Below, in pieces: positions 27,201-33,899 of a stretch of 64,000 nucleotides of DNA. The DNA comes from Leptoclinus maculatus (Eukaryota > Chordata > Actinopteri > Perciformes > Stichaeidae). Under the pieces are notes generated by a model, which did not search any database, had not been told where the DNA came from, and saw only the letters and a program-made list of their open reading frames with translations. The stretch lies in NCBI GenBank assembly GCA_032191485.1, contig JAVDOI010000019.1:5057107-5121106 (forward strand). Direction: 5' to 3'. The translations under genes and the position numbers were made by a program. The first letter of the stretch is position 1. Each line of letters begins with the position of its first letter.

Positions 27201-30200
27201 GATCTACTGTACCTGCTCTCTAGTCTGATGTGATAACCGACAGTCTGGCCCACACTCTCTCCTCTCTCCGCTGCCACTCTCTCAGCCACAGCGATGGCAG
27301 CCAGCCGTCTGGGCTGAGTGCAGAAGATCCTGCAGGGCTCTCCATTCCTGCTGCACTCGTCCAGCATGAACTGTGGGATCTGGACAATGCACAGTGACAC
27401 AGGATTACCTCCGGCTCAAACCATACATACTACGCAATACTTATCCAATATCAGTAGATTTAGCCCCTGTTTTAGTGTCACAATATTTCAAAAGAAAAAT
27501 TAAGAGACAGTTCCAAATTCTCTCATAGTTTCCCGTCTGTATCTTTTAACTTTCTAGTAAGGACAATAATGACAAAAAAACAACACGTATGTAAAACAGG
27601 CAGAAACAAGACTTAAGCCCCAGTTCCACCGAAAGCCGGATGTCCCCGGATAAAAAGAGGTGAGAACCGGGGTGATCCGCGGTGAACCGGGGTGATCCGG
27701 GAAGGAAATCGTCCCGGATGACAACACATTTGACATGTTTCCCGGTTCTACTACGGTTCTACAATGGTTCCGCCACGGATCACCCCTGTTCAAGCCTGGT
27801 TCATCCCGGATGGCCACGGTTTGACAACGGATGAGCACGGTTTGACCACGGTTCAACTACGGACACGGCCCGGATGCGTCCCGGATGAAGCGTCAGGGTA
27901 TAAATAGTTCTGATTTTCAGAGACAAAATCACTCTTCCGAAAATATTTGAAAGGACAACATGCCGAAAATTAAACCCAAGAAGAAGGCGATGACTGCTGC
28001 AAAGAAGAAAGCTGCTGCTGCAGCGGCAGAAGAAGAAAAGAAAAGAAGAGAAGAAGAATCTTCCTCAGACGACAACAACACGCCGAAAATTAAATATAGT
28101 TTCATAAACTTTGTTCAGGAACAGGGCCACGCCCAGAACACAGCTCATTTCCTCTGCACAGAGTATTTAAGCACAACGAACCGCCGTTCACTCCCTCTTC
28201 GACTCTCGTCTTCACATCCCTCCCCCCCGACCCCGTTTTTGTCATCCTCTCTCTCTCTCTCTCTCTCTCTCCTCTTGCTCTCTCTCTCTCTCTCGCAGGA
28301 TTTCAGGAACTACGGGGGACTCTGCACCGCCAGAGCTTCCGAAGAGACAAACCCCACCCTACAAGTCTCCAGTTCCCTCCAGCCACCGGACATCAACGGT
28401 CCCCCATCGACCGCCTAACCTCCTTTCTACAAACCCTCCTCTTCTCCCTTACATCCCTTCATCTCTTTATCCCTACCCTACATCCCTTCATCCCTCTACC
28501 CTACATCCCTTCATCCCTCTACCCCTACCCCTACCCTACATCCCTCTACCTCGACCCTACCCCACATCCCTTCATCTCCTCATCCCTACCCCACATCCCA
28601 TCATCCCTCTACCCTACTCCCCTTCATCCCTCAACCCCTTCCGCTTCTCGAATCTAACAATCATTCCACGATGCAATAAACCTCTCGAAACTCATACTGT
28701 TATTGGTGTGGTCCTTGTTAGTGAAACCCATCCGGGGTGCTCCGGGGTGTCAACTAGCTCCCGTTTCATCCCGGATTAACACGGCTATGCTACGGTTCAT
28801 CCCGGTCTTACTACGGTTCATCCCGGTCCTACTACGTTTCTTCCCGGATGCGCTACGATCAACTCCGCCCCCCTCTCCATTCCAGGATGTCCCCGGATCA
28901 CCCCGGATGTTAGTTAGTTGTACGTCCGACGAGCCGCTCGTCTTCCCGGATACGCCGCGGATGGCCACGGTTTTACTACGGTTCATCACGGAACGTCCCG
29001 GACTGACTACGGTTTCACTACGGTTCCACTCCCGGATGACCCCGGATCTGATCCGTAGTGTATCCGGGGACATCCGTAGTATGTCCGGCTTTCGGTGGAA
29101 CTGGGGCTTAAGAGTGTTAACGTGTTCAAATGTGCTAATTAGCACTGAACATCTGAGGCTGATTGGAATACTGTTAGTTTTGGCACTAGTTGAAGAGTCA
29201 AGAGGACCACCGAAAAGACTAGGGTTCATCCTATGGGATTCATGAATGTTTGTAGTGGAGATGCGTCAGTCGGGACCAAAGTGTTGAGGCAGACCCACCT
29301 GTGTCGTTTTTCCAGAGCCAGTCTCTCCAACCACCAACACAACCCTGTTTTCTCCGATGAGCCGGAGGATCTCTTCCTGGCGTTCATGGACAGGCAGGGA
29401 GCTTCGAAAACTGTCCAGTTCTGATGGACTCCTTCTCCGAGGCACCATGGGTATACCGTTGTTCAAGCGCCCGCTAGCCCTGTTCCTCTCACAGCTGCCG
29501 TCTAAGGGAAGAACTGAAGAATGTTGCACAACTCTATATACACAACACATCTGTTGACTTGACATTGAGGTGATTTTTCCATCTTGAAATGCAACACTTT
29601 GTGCTGACTTTTAAGGTTTCCCTCATGTATCCCAGAGGGGTAAGACAACAAGAGGTGGGGAGTATAGACAGCACCCCAGTGGAAGTAGGTTCTGCCATTT
29701 TCATGGAACGGATATTAGCTGTAACTGCATCATTGTAACTCACTGCAGAGTCATAGTTTAGCCAGACACTGACACTCACCAGGTTCTGCAGCAGCAGACA
29801 TGTCACTTTTGTTGTTGGGCTGCATGTCTCTGCGTTCCTTAGTGGTGATGGGAAACCTCTGAAGTAGGCTGCGGATGAAATATAAGGAGTTGTTGGAGAC
29901 TGTGAGGGGCATGGTAGGCCGGGGTTTCTCTGAACCGTTCTTCTTCCTGATGGTGAGGGAACGATTTGGTCCTTTCCTGAGAGGGATGGAAATAAATTTC
30001 TTCCATTAACACACTTGTTAAAACTGATTCAAGCGACAAACACTGTTGCTGTAACTGTTCCAAAAATCTCAGAGTGAGAGTATTCTGTCAGAAATCACTC
30101 TCTGACCTCACCCCTTTCCATCTGAGCAGGGGTTTCTCTATATGTCAACCTTTTTGAGAGAGTGTAGAACATGATTTGATTAACCAGAATGACCAACCGT

Positions 30201-31274
30201 TCTGGAGACAGGAGCTCTCAAAGTTGACCCATATGGTACGACCACCCCTCTTAAAGACACAGATATCCTCTTCAATGAACAGCATGTTTCTCTGATTATC
30301 AGACAGCTAACAAACTGCAGTCACACTTTTGAGCAGGTCCACGTCAGCTACAGCGTAGCCTACAGCAGCTATGTGCTTAGGCTCCACAGCTACACCCTAT
30401 CCCCCTACAAATCCAGCTTTATTGTAAAACAACGTCTAGCCCAGAGGTAGCCAACACGGTGCCCGCGGGCACCTGGGCGACTACCATCACTGCTCTTCTG
30501 CTCGCAAAACTTTCACCTGCTCGCTCGCGAGTAGCTTTTCTTTTTGACACCAAGTGGGCGGACCCAGTCACCATTGTACAACTACATTTAATTGGTTACA
30601 ATCCTCGTCTTTGGATTGGCCGGATATCAATCTTACATAACTGATCATTTGTATAAACATGGGACAGAGTTCATGATTTGTTCAAAAAATGGTAGTGGTT
30701 AGTACAAACGAGACATGATTTGAATACCCTTGAAGTAGCTCCAGTTTCAAAAAGGTTGGTGCCCCCTGGGGTCTAGCCATGTGTGAGAGTGCATGTACCT
30801 TTGTAAATGACTCATGTACTCGGATACTTACCCTTTGCTCTTAGAAATGTAACCCAGGGACTGTGCCATTCGATGAATGAAAGCCCTCTCAGTACTGGAC
30901 AAGGACGAGGGAAATTCCATCTCTGCCCAGTCAAGGAAAGGAAAAGGGTAAATATGAATACACTTCACAAGACTCAACCATCATACCTTCCTGCTCACAC
31001 TGGGACCAGTAGTGAGCATGACAATGGCCAACCTCTGTCATGTGATTTCACAATAAGTAATGCACACAGAAGTGCGCTGCTTTTATTTTCTGATATCAAA
31101 GCAGTCGATACCTTTTTGATCACTGTAGTGAAACCGGTCCAGAGAGAGGTTTATCGCTATCTTGACTTCTTCATCGATGTGAATTTCTTTGAGGCCTTTG
31201 GAGCTAGAACCATAGGGCCGTGTGCTTTGCCGCTTGGCTGGTTTCTGTGATGCTGGACCAGCATGATGCGACAT
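7226..31274 (-). CDS. ythdc2: YTH domain-containing RNA helicase YTHDC2, complete gene of 30 coding exons
   Basis: YTHDC2 is a 3'-5' RNA helicase and m6A reader. In mammals it acts with MEIOC in germ cells to drive meiotic entry by destabilising or regulating target RNAs. The 30 coding exons listed separately join in phase with GT-AG borders into 1392 codons plus TAA; human YTHDC2 has 1430 residues. Domains in order: R3H (about 40-110), DEAH-type helicase with Walker A GETGSGKT (lysine about 215), DEVH box (about 309-312) and SSA motif (about 340), ankyrin insert (about 482-545), HELICc with STNIAETSIT (from about 668) and QRKGRSGR (about 716-723), HA2/OB region (about 760-1130), low-complexity linker (1131-1239) and YTH (about 1245-1370). 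The m6A cage predicted from the human protein is W1275, W1325 and L1330, and all three are present. The start is the ATG at 31274, six bases inside an exon that begins with a good acceptor, so a 5' noncoding exon is expected. Oddity: the region between the QYF and FEV motifs (exon 7/8) is about four residues shorter than in human. Confidence 0.96.
8266..8448 (-). CDS. ythdc2: ythdc2 exon 29 (YTH domain, second half)
   Basis: Encodes GYARMTSAISQESCQDWG, GLGGVFSVEWIHKESLPF and NPWNDNKKVQISRDGQ. It supplies the second cage tryptophan and the leucine. 183 nt, phase 0 to 0. Confidence 0.97.
8573..8779 (-). CDS. ythdc2: ythdc2 exon 28 (YTH domain, first half)
   Basis: Encodes SSVRYFIMKSSNVRNVDIAQ, QKGIWSTTPSNETKL and FSVQGSGHFQ. 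The tryptophan in KGIW is the first cage residue. 207 nt, phase 0 to 0. Confidence 0.97.
9542..9574. repeat. (CAGA)n microsatellite
   Basis: Eight tandem CAGA units in ythdc2 intron 27. Confidence 0.9.
9798..9972 (-). CDS. ythdc2: ythdc2 exon 27 (low-complexity linker)
   Basis: Ends SPSYSPCPASSGK, which aligns with the serine/proline-rich linker before the YTH domain in human. The 5' part is poorly conserved. 175 nt, phase 2 to 0. Confidence 0.8.
11111..11262 (-). CDS. ythdc2: ythdc2 exon 26
   Basis: Starts VLAAEEQAAGLQQPTGIGQR then PMSSEDGP, matching human. The 3' border (CA|GTATGA) was chosen because it gives the phase that exon 27 requires. The reading frame stays open far into the intron (to 10636), so a longer isoform cannot be excluded. 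Confidence 0.8.
11279..11455 (-). mobile_element. tRNA-derived SINE fragment
   Basis: Reverse complement matches the SINE body at 26430-26655: TGGGCAAGACACTTCACCCC, the GTGTATGAATGGGTGAATGA block and GTACAGTCCATTTACC. The tRNA-like head is missing or too diverged. It sits in ythdc2 intron 25, beside exon 26. Confidence 0.8.
12189..12308 (-). CDS. ythdc2: ythdc2 exon 25
   Basis: Encodes AAGLVFELRQKWQNLFIKRI and SPQDEAIIQTLVS. 120 nt, phase 0 to 0. Confidence 0.94.
12330..12960 (+). mobile_element. Decayed non-LTR reverse transcriptase fragment
   Basis: Translated pieces still resemble LINE reverse transcriptase: GSPRGPVGPLVLILYVKDFG (eroded GVPQGSVLGPLLF box), then NLNEELIKVDPW, and IDELAKTLSKYIGLFLKLRL with LVTLYKSLFKPYI of the C-terminal part. 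Several stops and frame changes separate them. It lies antisense in ythdc2 intron 24. Confidence 0.75.
12954..12989. repeat. (TA)n microsatellite
   Basis: About 18 TA units directly after the decayed LINE fragment. Confidence 0.95.
14003..14094 (-). CDS. ythdc2: ythdc2 exon 24
   Basis: Acidic stretch DLSDSETDDLAEMRIDDWL. 92 nt, phase 1 to 0. Confidence 0.93.
15010..15193 (-). CDS. ythdc2: ythdc2 exon 23
   Basis: Encodes LPTDWLIYDEMRRGHRMASV and FGGCAKLPSSALQEP, the end of the OB fold. 184 nt, phase 0 to 1. Confidence 0.96.
15195..15231. repeat. (CA)n microsatellite next to exon 23 acceptor
   Basis: About 17 CA units on the plus strand, GT on the ythdc2 sense strand. It begins within a few bases of the splice acceptor of exon 23, where a pyrimidine tract would be expected. 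Confidence 0.9.
15486..15691 (-). CDS. ythdc2: ythdc2 exon 22
   Basis: Encodes FVRARGGSDIRDVNLNSENW, VVKAALMAGMYPN and KKVHFHPTSILSQSQ, the OB-fold region. 206 nt, phase 1 to 0. Confidence 0.96.
16247..16373 (-). CDS. ythdc2: ythdc2 exon 21
   Basis: Encodes AWQKARSEGWERSFCEKNFL and MRTQLLGQLRAIG. The donor is GTCCGT, weaker than the others but needed for phase. 127 nt, phase 0 to 1. Confidence 0.93.
17033..17305 (-). CDS. ythdc2: ythdc2 exon 20 (HA2 domain)
   Basis: Largest coding exon, 91 codons: TIDAMDQYEDLTDLGYHLAD, LGKMVLCAVVLKCLNPILTI and SFSDHMALLRAFQ. It is the HA2 ratchet-helix region of DEAH/RHA helicases. Phase 0 to 0. Confidence 0.97.
17436..17555 (-). CDS. ythdc2: ythdc2 exon 19
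   Basis: Encodes ELCLQSKLLAPSSCPVAEFL and AIRNAVQMLK, the winged-helix/HA2 start. 120 nt, phase 0 to 0. Confidence 0.95.
17768..17805. repeat. (GT)n microsatellite next to exon 18 donor
   Basis: Interrupted GT repeat on the plus strand starting a few bases into ythdc2 intron 18. Confidence 0.85.
17811..17916 (-). CDS. ythdc2: ythdc2 exon 18 (helicase motif VI)
   Basis: Completes QRKGRSGRCRPG (arginine fingers intact; serine where human has alanine) and continues ICFRLFSRLRFNNMLEFQ. 106 nt, phase 2 to 0. Confidence 0.95.
18029..18111 (-). CDS. ythdc2: ythdc2 exon 17
   Basis: Encodes KSFDTLSHVSMLKTVWISKA and QRKGR, the first half of motif VI. 83 nt, phase 0 to 2. Confidence 0.94.
18225..18305 (-). 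CDS. ythdc2: ythdc2 exon 16 (helicase motif V)
   Basis: Encodes ILSTNIAETSITINDVIFVI then DSGKVKE. STNIAETSIT is the DEAH-family motif V. 81 nt, phase 0 to 0. Confidence 0.96.
18470..18557 (-). CDS. ythdc2: ythdc2 exon 15
   Basis: Encodes YQVFTLHSDMQTMDQKRAMK and PPGVRKI. 88 nt, phase 2 to 0. Confidence 0.95.
18757..18853 (-). CDS. ythdc2: ythdc2 exon 14
   Basis: Encodes GAVLVFLPGYDEIVTLRDRI (motif IV region). 97 nt, phase 1 to 2. Confidence 0.95.
19022..19200 (-). CDS. ythdc2: ythdc2 exon 13
   Basis: Encodes GEVSGLDESTLMQ, ELSPEEQELLKLYHHSFDDE and VDLDLIMDLLHYIC, the start of the second RecA-like domain. 179 nt, phase 2 to 1. Confidence 0.96.
19542..19607 (-). CDS. ythdc2: ythdc2 exon 12 (second ankyrin repeat)
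   Basis: Encodes TALDFAKHFQQTDAMDLLKS. 66 nt, phase 2 to 2. Confidence 0.93.
19779..19905 (-). CDS. ythdc2: ythdc2 exon 11 (ankyrin repeat)
   Basis: Encodes VDYRHSDTGASPLMVAAAQG and MEQLLSMGADINMKASNGW, a clear ankyrin repeat. Insertion of ankyrin repeats inside the helicase core is a hallmark of YTHDC2. 127 nt, phase 1 to 2. Confidence 0.95.
20074..20209 (-). CDS. ythdc2: ythdc2 exon 10
   Basis: Encodes EQLEPWLLKEMDSCISNIFL and DAFIQLFNLILYESVN, leading into the ankyrin insert. Leaves in phase 1; 136 nt. Confidence 0.95.
20385..21060 (+). mobile_element. L2/CR1-type LINE fragment (endonuclease and start of RT)
   Basis: Translation shows the endonuclease end VDFNIHIDPSTHKFSSEF, FNLIQHVTFPTHVKGR and SLSDHHLIQF. 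This is followed by RT-domain words TPILKKPGLDPSCLN, ISNPPFLSN and FGFRPLDSTGTA. Frames are broken and one stop replaces the usual NYRPISNLP tyrosine region. The satellite at 21168 starts soon after it. Confidence 0.85.
21168..21973. repeat. CTACACGTCCAT satellite, left half
   Basis: Mixed tandem array of a 20-bp unit (TACACGTCCATCTACCCAAC and variants ending CTACC or CTAAC) and a 12-bp short unit (TACACGTCCATC). It reads through in one frame as TSIYPTTRPS-like peptide, but this is repeat translation only. The array continues at 22976 after a transposon insertion. Confidence 0.97.
21974..22975. mobile_element. hAT-like non-autonomous element (copy A) with 8-bp target duplication
   Basis: Left end TAGTGGTGTAACGGATCAC and right end, reverse complemented, TAGGGGTGCAACGGATCAC form a 19-bp terminal inverted repeat with two mismatches. 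The flanks are CTACCTAC on both sides (21966-21973 and 22976-22983), the 8-bp duplication expected of hAT. The target is itself a tandem repeat, so part of this match could be chance. No transposase frame is visible. A roughly 51-bp direct repeat in three copies lies at 22270-22405. Confidence 0.85.
22270..22405. repeat. Three roughly 51-bp tandem copies inside hAT copy A
   Basis: Repeated phrase GACACGCCCCCTCTG(T/C)GAG followed by GTCAC and GACAGGTGCTG. Confidence 0.85.
22976..23463. repeat. CTACACGTCCAT satellite, right half
   Basis: Same family as 21168-21973, but dominated by the CTACCCGAC spacer variant and later by TACATG variants. The two halves have different dominant variants, so they homogenised separately or the insertion fell at a variant boundary. 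Confidence 0.95.
23464..24304. mobile_element. hAT-like non-autonomous element (copy B)
   Basis: Starts TAGCGGTGCAACGGATCAT, the same terminus as copy A. It shares its interior with copy C, for example TTTGCCTCCGATACTAATTG and GTCAGATACAGATCTCTTTG. It ends near CCACCACTA at 24304. A clean target duplication is not visible. Confidence 0.75.
24567..24700 (-). CDS. ythdc2: ythdc2 exon 9
   Basis: Encodes KEKKQKCLTEWCKAVEEKQR and GDSTFNKL, matching the poorly conserved linker before the ankyrin insert. The intron after it is 4.4 kb and full of repeats. Leaves in phase 0; 134 nt. Confidence 0.9.
24809..24910 (-). CDS. ythdc2: ythdc2 exon 8
   Basis: Encodes RQFEVKEFFLEDILTLTGFN and a lysine-rich tail (KDMKKYKEETQR). 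Phase 1 to 1; 102 nt. Confidence 0.9.
25415..25559 (-). CDS. ythdc2: ythdc2 exon 7 (DEVH box)
   Basis: Starts DEVHERDG (motif II) and includes LKLILSSAALD (motif III). The donor chosen is CACC|GTACGT. It keeps phase with exon 8 but gives QYFVIHR in place of the longer human segment with GSCPVIYIQ. A TTT|GTGATC donor is a weaker alternative. 145 nt. Confidence 0.88.
25745..25847 (-). CDS. ythdc2: ythdc2 exon 6
   Basis: Encodes RVSPKTLLTFCTSGVLLRTL and the lead-in THVIV to the DEAH-type box. Phase 2 to 0; 103 nt. Confidence 0.95.
26017..26221. repeat. Diverged tandem duplication of about 117 bp
   Basis: GAGGGGAGC(A/G)AGGACACTCT and GTTAGCCTGAGCGAGAGCAC each occur twice in the same order at a spacing of 117 bp (26017 and 26134). 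It lies in ythdc2 intron 5. Confidence 0.85.
26348..26657 (+). mobile_element. Complete tRNA-derived SINE
   Basis: The tRNA-like head has an A box TGGCTCAGTGG (26358-26368) and a B box GGTTCAATCC (26403-26412). The body contains GGGCAAGACACTTAACCCC and TGAGTGGTCGGAAGACTAGA, and the end is GTCCATTTATC. It is not a functional tRNA gene, because no cloverleaf closes. Two further copies lie at 32329 and 11279. Confidence 0.9.
27213..27379 (-). CDS. ythdc2: ythdc2 exon 5 (helicase motif Ia)
   Basis: Encodes IPQFMLDECSRNGEPCRIFC, TQPRRLAAIAVAERVAAERG and GQTVGYHIRLES. Motif Ia (TQPRR) is intact. Leaves in phase 2; 167 nt. Confidence 0.96.
27899..27906 (+). promoter_or_regulatory. TATA box inside the TTAA element
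   Basis: TATAAATA lies 61 bp upstream of the ATG at 27960. Together with AATAAA at 28675 it frames a compact transcription unit inside the element. Confidence 0.5.
27960..28418 (+). CDS. Small charged protein encoded in the TTAA element
   Basis: 152 codons from an ATG in good context (CAACATGC). The start is lysine/alanine-rich (MPKIKPKKKAMTAAKKKAAA), followed by a glutamate/arginine block and SSSDDNNTPKIKYSF. The middle is serine-rich because of a CT microsatellite, ending at a CGCAG that could be a splice acceptor (28299). No family is recognised. The basic start could bind nucleic acid, but that is speculation. The real product may be spliced, so only the first 60 or so codons are worth trusting. 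Confidence 0.35.
   Translation: MPKIKPKKKAMTAAKKKAAAAAAEEEKKRREEESSSDDNNTPKIKYSFINFVQEQGHAQNTAHFLCTEYLSTTNRRSLPLRLSSSHPSPPTPFLSSSLSLSLSLLLLSLSLSQDFRNYGGLCTARASEETNPTLQVSSSLQPPDINGPPSTA
28432..28640. repeat. CCCTACATCCCTTCATC minisatellite
   Basis: Imperfect tandem units of 17-30 bp built from CCCTAC, ATCCCTTCATC and CCTCTA, within the TTAA element. Confidence 0.8.
28675..28680 (+). terminator. Polyadenylation signal inside the TTAA element
   Basis: AATAAA, plus strand, downstream of the small open frame. Confidence 0.4.
29299..29501 (-). CDS. ythdc2: ythdc2 exon 4 (helicase motif I)
   Basis: Contains SGRLNNGIP, SLPVHERQEEIL and the Walker A loop VVGETGSGKTTQ at its 3' end. Leaves in phase 0; 203 nt. 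Confidence 0.96.
29780..29976 (-). CDS. ythdc2: ythdc2 exon 3
   Basis: End of R3H (GPNRSLTIRKKNGSEK) and the linker SLLQRFPITTKERRDMQ before the helicase. Enters in phase 2 and leaves in phase 1; 197 nt. Confidence 0.92.
30442..30770. mobile_element. Short hAT-like MITE
   Basis: Left CAGAGGTAGCCAAC and right GTTGGTGCCCCCTG form imperfect inverted termini. GTCTAGCC occurs immediately outside on both sides (30434-30441 and 30771-30778) as an 8-bp target duplication, allowing two extra G at the right. It lies in ythdc2 intron 2. Confidence 0.8.
30832..30922 (-). CDS. ythdc2: ythdc2 exon 2 (R3H domain)
   Basis: Encodes EMEFPSSLSSTERAFIHRMA and SKSKG, the core of the R3H single-stranded nucleic acid-binding domain. 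Enters in phase 1 and leaves in phase 2; 91 nt. Confidence 0.95.
31112..31274 (-). CDS. ythdc2: ythdc2 coding exon 1
   Basis: Starts MSHHAGPASQ and ends after DRFHYSDQK plus one base (phase 1). It contains the conserved SKGLKEIHIDEEVKIAINL segment leading into the R3H domain. A splice acceptor (GTTGTGTTGCAG) lies just 5' of the ATG, so the exon has a 6-base untranslated start. It sits only about 45 bp from a hAT-like repeat at 31319. Confidence 0.9.
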
Positions 31275-31318
31275 GATGCACTGCAACACAACAATAGGGA
31301 CAGCAAGATTTTTGGTTG

Positions 31319-31922
31319 TAGTGCAACGGATCATAAAACTCACAGTTTCGGATCGTATCATATCAGAGTCACGGGTCGTATAAAAAAGAAAGAAATCGGA
31401 TCAGCACAAAAGAAAGAAAAGGAGCAAATAGAACTGATCCCTGATCACGTTTGTTTTTGCCTCTGATACTATTTGCAGATCATTGATCCATATTGTCAGA
31501 TACAGATCTCTTTGTTGTTTGATTATAGCAGCTGCTCTACAAGGATCCACAATATATTTTCACCGTCCCAAAAATCATTTCAACCACTCTGAAATCTGTA
31601 AACCAAGTAAACGCAATACTCATTTTCACCGAACAGAGCCTGAACGCATCACAATGTAACTGAACAGACCCTTCGTTCGTTGTCCATTAGCCACTTCACC
31701 AGCTCTCCTCCAGCAAAACACTGATTGGTTGTTTACATTGTAACATTATCAGAGACTATAGAAGCATAAATGATGTCCTGATCACATATTAACGAGGTCA
31801 GTAAAACCTTATTTCACACTGTGATGGTTAACGTTAAACTGTGTAGTTAATCGGCGGTTCACACGTGTGCTGAACCGTGAGGGGGATCTGTACGGATCAA
31901 CAGTGATCCGTTACACCACAAC
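31319..31922. mobile_element. hAT-like non-autonomous element (copy C)
   Basis: Starts TAGTGCAACGGATCAT and ends GTGATCCGTTACACCAC. The interior matches copy B, for example GTTTGTTTTTGCCTC(T/C)GATAC and GTCAGATACAGATCTC. It ends about 45 bp upstream of the ythdc2 start codon exon, so it lies in the presumed first (5' UTR) intron. Confidence 0.8.
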
Positions 31923-32328
31923 TTTTCCTGACTTAAGTCATTACTTTTCCAAATCGTATACTATTTAATTACATATTCCTGTATGGCCACTTGTTTAAAA
32001 GACAAAATGATAGCTTCTGTATTTGAGAGGTTGGAGTGGTGAAATGGATAAAATCCTCCATCCACGGTGTCGACTATTATATTGTGATATTATACAGGAC
32101 ATTTTCTAGAAAATAAATGAAACAACTTTCAAAGAACAGGGCTCAACACTAACTGTTAAAATTGGCTTAAACTCCCCATACACCATGAACTCCATTCTCT
32201 GTCACCACAAACTGTCTCCGTCTCAACTCAAAGATGTGGATCATGTGATAAGACTCCTATCGGCTCCCACTGGAAGGCATTCTGCTTTCTTCACTTCCAA
32301 TCTGTATCTAATGTCTGTGACTAAAAGA

Positions 32329-32585
32329 GCAGGGTCGTCCTTCAATCAGAGGATCGGCGGTTCGATCCCCGGCTCCTCTGGTTGATGTGTCCTTGGGCAA
32401 GACTCTTAACCCCAAAATTGCTCCCGTAGCTGTGCCTACGGTGTGAATGTTAGTTAGTCCTGATGGTGGGCATGGTAGCCCCTGCCATCAATGTATGAAT
32501 GGTGAATGACGACATGTAGTGTGAAAGCGCTTTGAGTGGTCGGAAGACTAGAAAAGTGCTGTACAAGTACATCCATTTACTACCA
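32329..32585 (+). mobile_element. tRNA-derived SINE, 5'-truncated
   Basis: Starts inside the tRNA head (AGAGCAGGGTCGTCC), keeps the B box GGTTCGATCCC, and matches the complete copy at 26348 to the end. The A box is absent. Confidence 0.88.
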
Positions 32586-32994
32586 ACATGATGCCAGAAT
32601 AAACAGCAGGGTTTCTACTAACATTTGAAGACATGGGTGCAGCGCTTAAGTGCGTTTTTCAGAGAATTTTGACCTTTATTTGCTTGCTTGTTGTTGTTGT
32701 TGTTGACAATCGTCAAAAGATAGGTTCTGTTGCCAACTGAGGCTGGCCATGTTGTAAACATGTTCTTCTTTCGGCGGACGAAAGAGATAAGTTTCCCCCA
32801 GTACTGGGCAAGTTTGAGGACTATTGTAAGCCAAGGAAAAACTGAACTTTGTCTTCTGTATCAACAGAGCTGTATGTGACAGACCTGCGTCTCAAGAATA
32901 AATCTTGTAACTATGGCACTCTGTGATATTCCAGGATGAGAGACCAGATAGTAATAGGAGTGCAGGACAAGTATACAGGCAGTATATTGCCTGT

Positions 32995-33284
32995 TAAAGG
33001 TATAGTTTGGGTGTTTTGAGGTGGGGTTGTATGAAGAACCTCTCCATAGTCTGAAAGTGAAACATATCTGTGATCTCTTCAAAGCCACCAGGCTCCATTT
33101 TTAAATGTATAGACTAGTTCCACTTTCAGTTCAGTTCCATGTCGGAAACACATTCTAAATACAGCACTTCAATTTATTTTGTACGTGTCTAAAGTAGGCT
33201 TTGCTGCTGTCCACGGCATACAATGGTAATACACAGACTATGGAGACGAACCCTACTTCAAAACACCCAAGCTCTACCTTCAAG
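32995..33284. mobile_element. MITE with long inverted termini
   Basis: The left end AAAGGTATAGTTTGGGTGTT and the right end, reverse complemented, AAGGTAGAGCTTGGGTGTTT stay similar for about 45 bp, including the CCATAGTC words. No open frame. Confidence 0.75.
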
Positions 33285-33899
33285 GAATGAATGACTCTGT
33301 ACCTCTGTCACATTTAATAGTTATTTAAGCTCAATTGTTATTGACAGAGCCTAAGAGACCATAGTTATTAGGATTTTGTTTCACAATCCATTTCCAATGT
33401 CTGAGTAAATTAGAACTTCATTGCACTTTGAAAGGGTGTACTTGCATTATTATGCTATTATATCATCATTGTATCAGTGGCATACAATTATCTTTAAAAT
33501 GACAATAATATTGTTTATTGCAATTATTTCTGGGACAATATACATTATCCTGACAGGCTAACTACTAACCCTACATGTCTGCTTAATATACAATCCAGAA
33601 TGTGTGCATTGTGTCATTCTTACCAGACTGGGAGGAATATCAACTCAGACTGAAGGGGTCAAAGGGCAGAGGGAGGAAGAGAAGGGATAGTTAAAGTGTC
33701 AAATAATGGTAGGCCACATGTTCAACAGTATTATGGAGCTTTTTCACTGGATGTTTATAGTAACGTTGGTTAAAGCTGTAGACTTGGACTTGACAGTAAA
33801 ACATCACAGTAAAGTTGAGTTTGACTGAATGTCTGCGCTACGTGTGACACTAGGGACAAACTATAATAAACTAGACAATAAACTGGCAAGTCGGAGTCA

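Larger units (their letters stand above)
27617..29107. mobile_element. 1.49-kb inverted-repeat DNA element with TTAA target site
   Basis: Terminal inverted repeats begin GCCCCAGTTCCACCGAAAGC, perfect over at least 24 bp, with TTAA on both outer sides (27613-27616 and 29108-29111). Both ends carry many short motifs of the type CCCGGATG and CTACGGTT, filling about 260 bp on the left and 370 bp on the right. The middle holds a TATA box, a small open frame, a CT-rich tract, a CCCTACATCCCTTCATC minisatellite and AATAAA. No transposase is recognisable. TTAA fits piggyBac-type insertion, but the termini are unlike the piggyBac ends I know. It lies in ythdc2 intron 4. Confidence 0.85.

Noticed and set aside
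31083..31361. Longer ythdc2 start at 31361
   Set aside because: The upstream part lies in a hAT-like repeat and is separated from the exon by a splice acceptor; the ATG at 31274 fits better.
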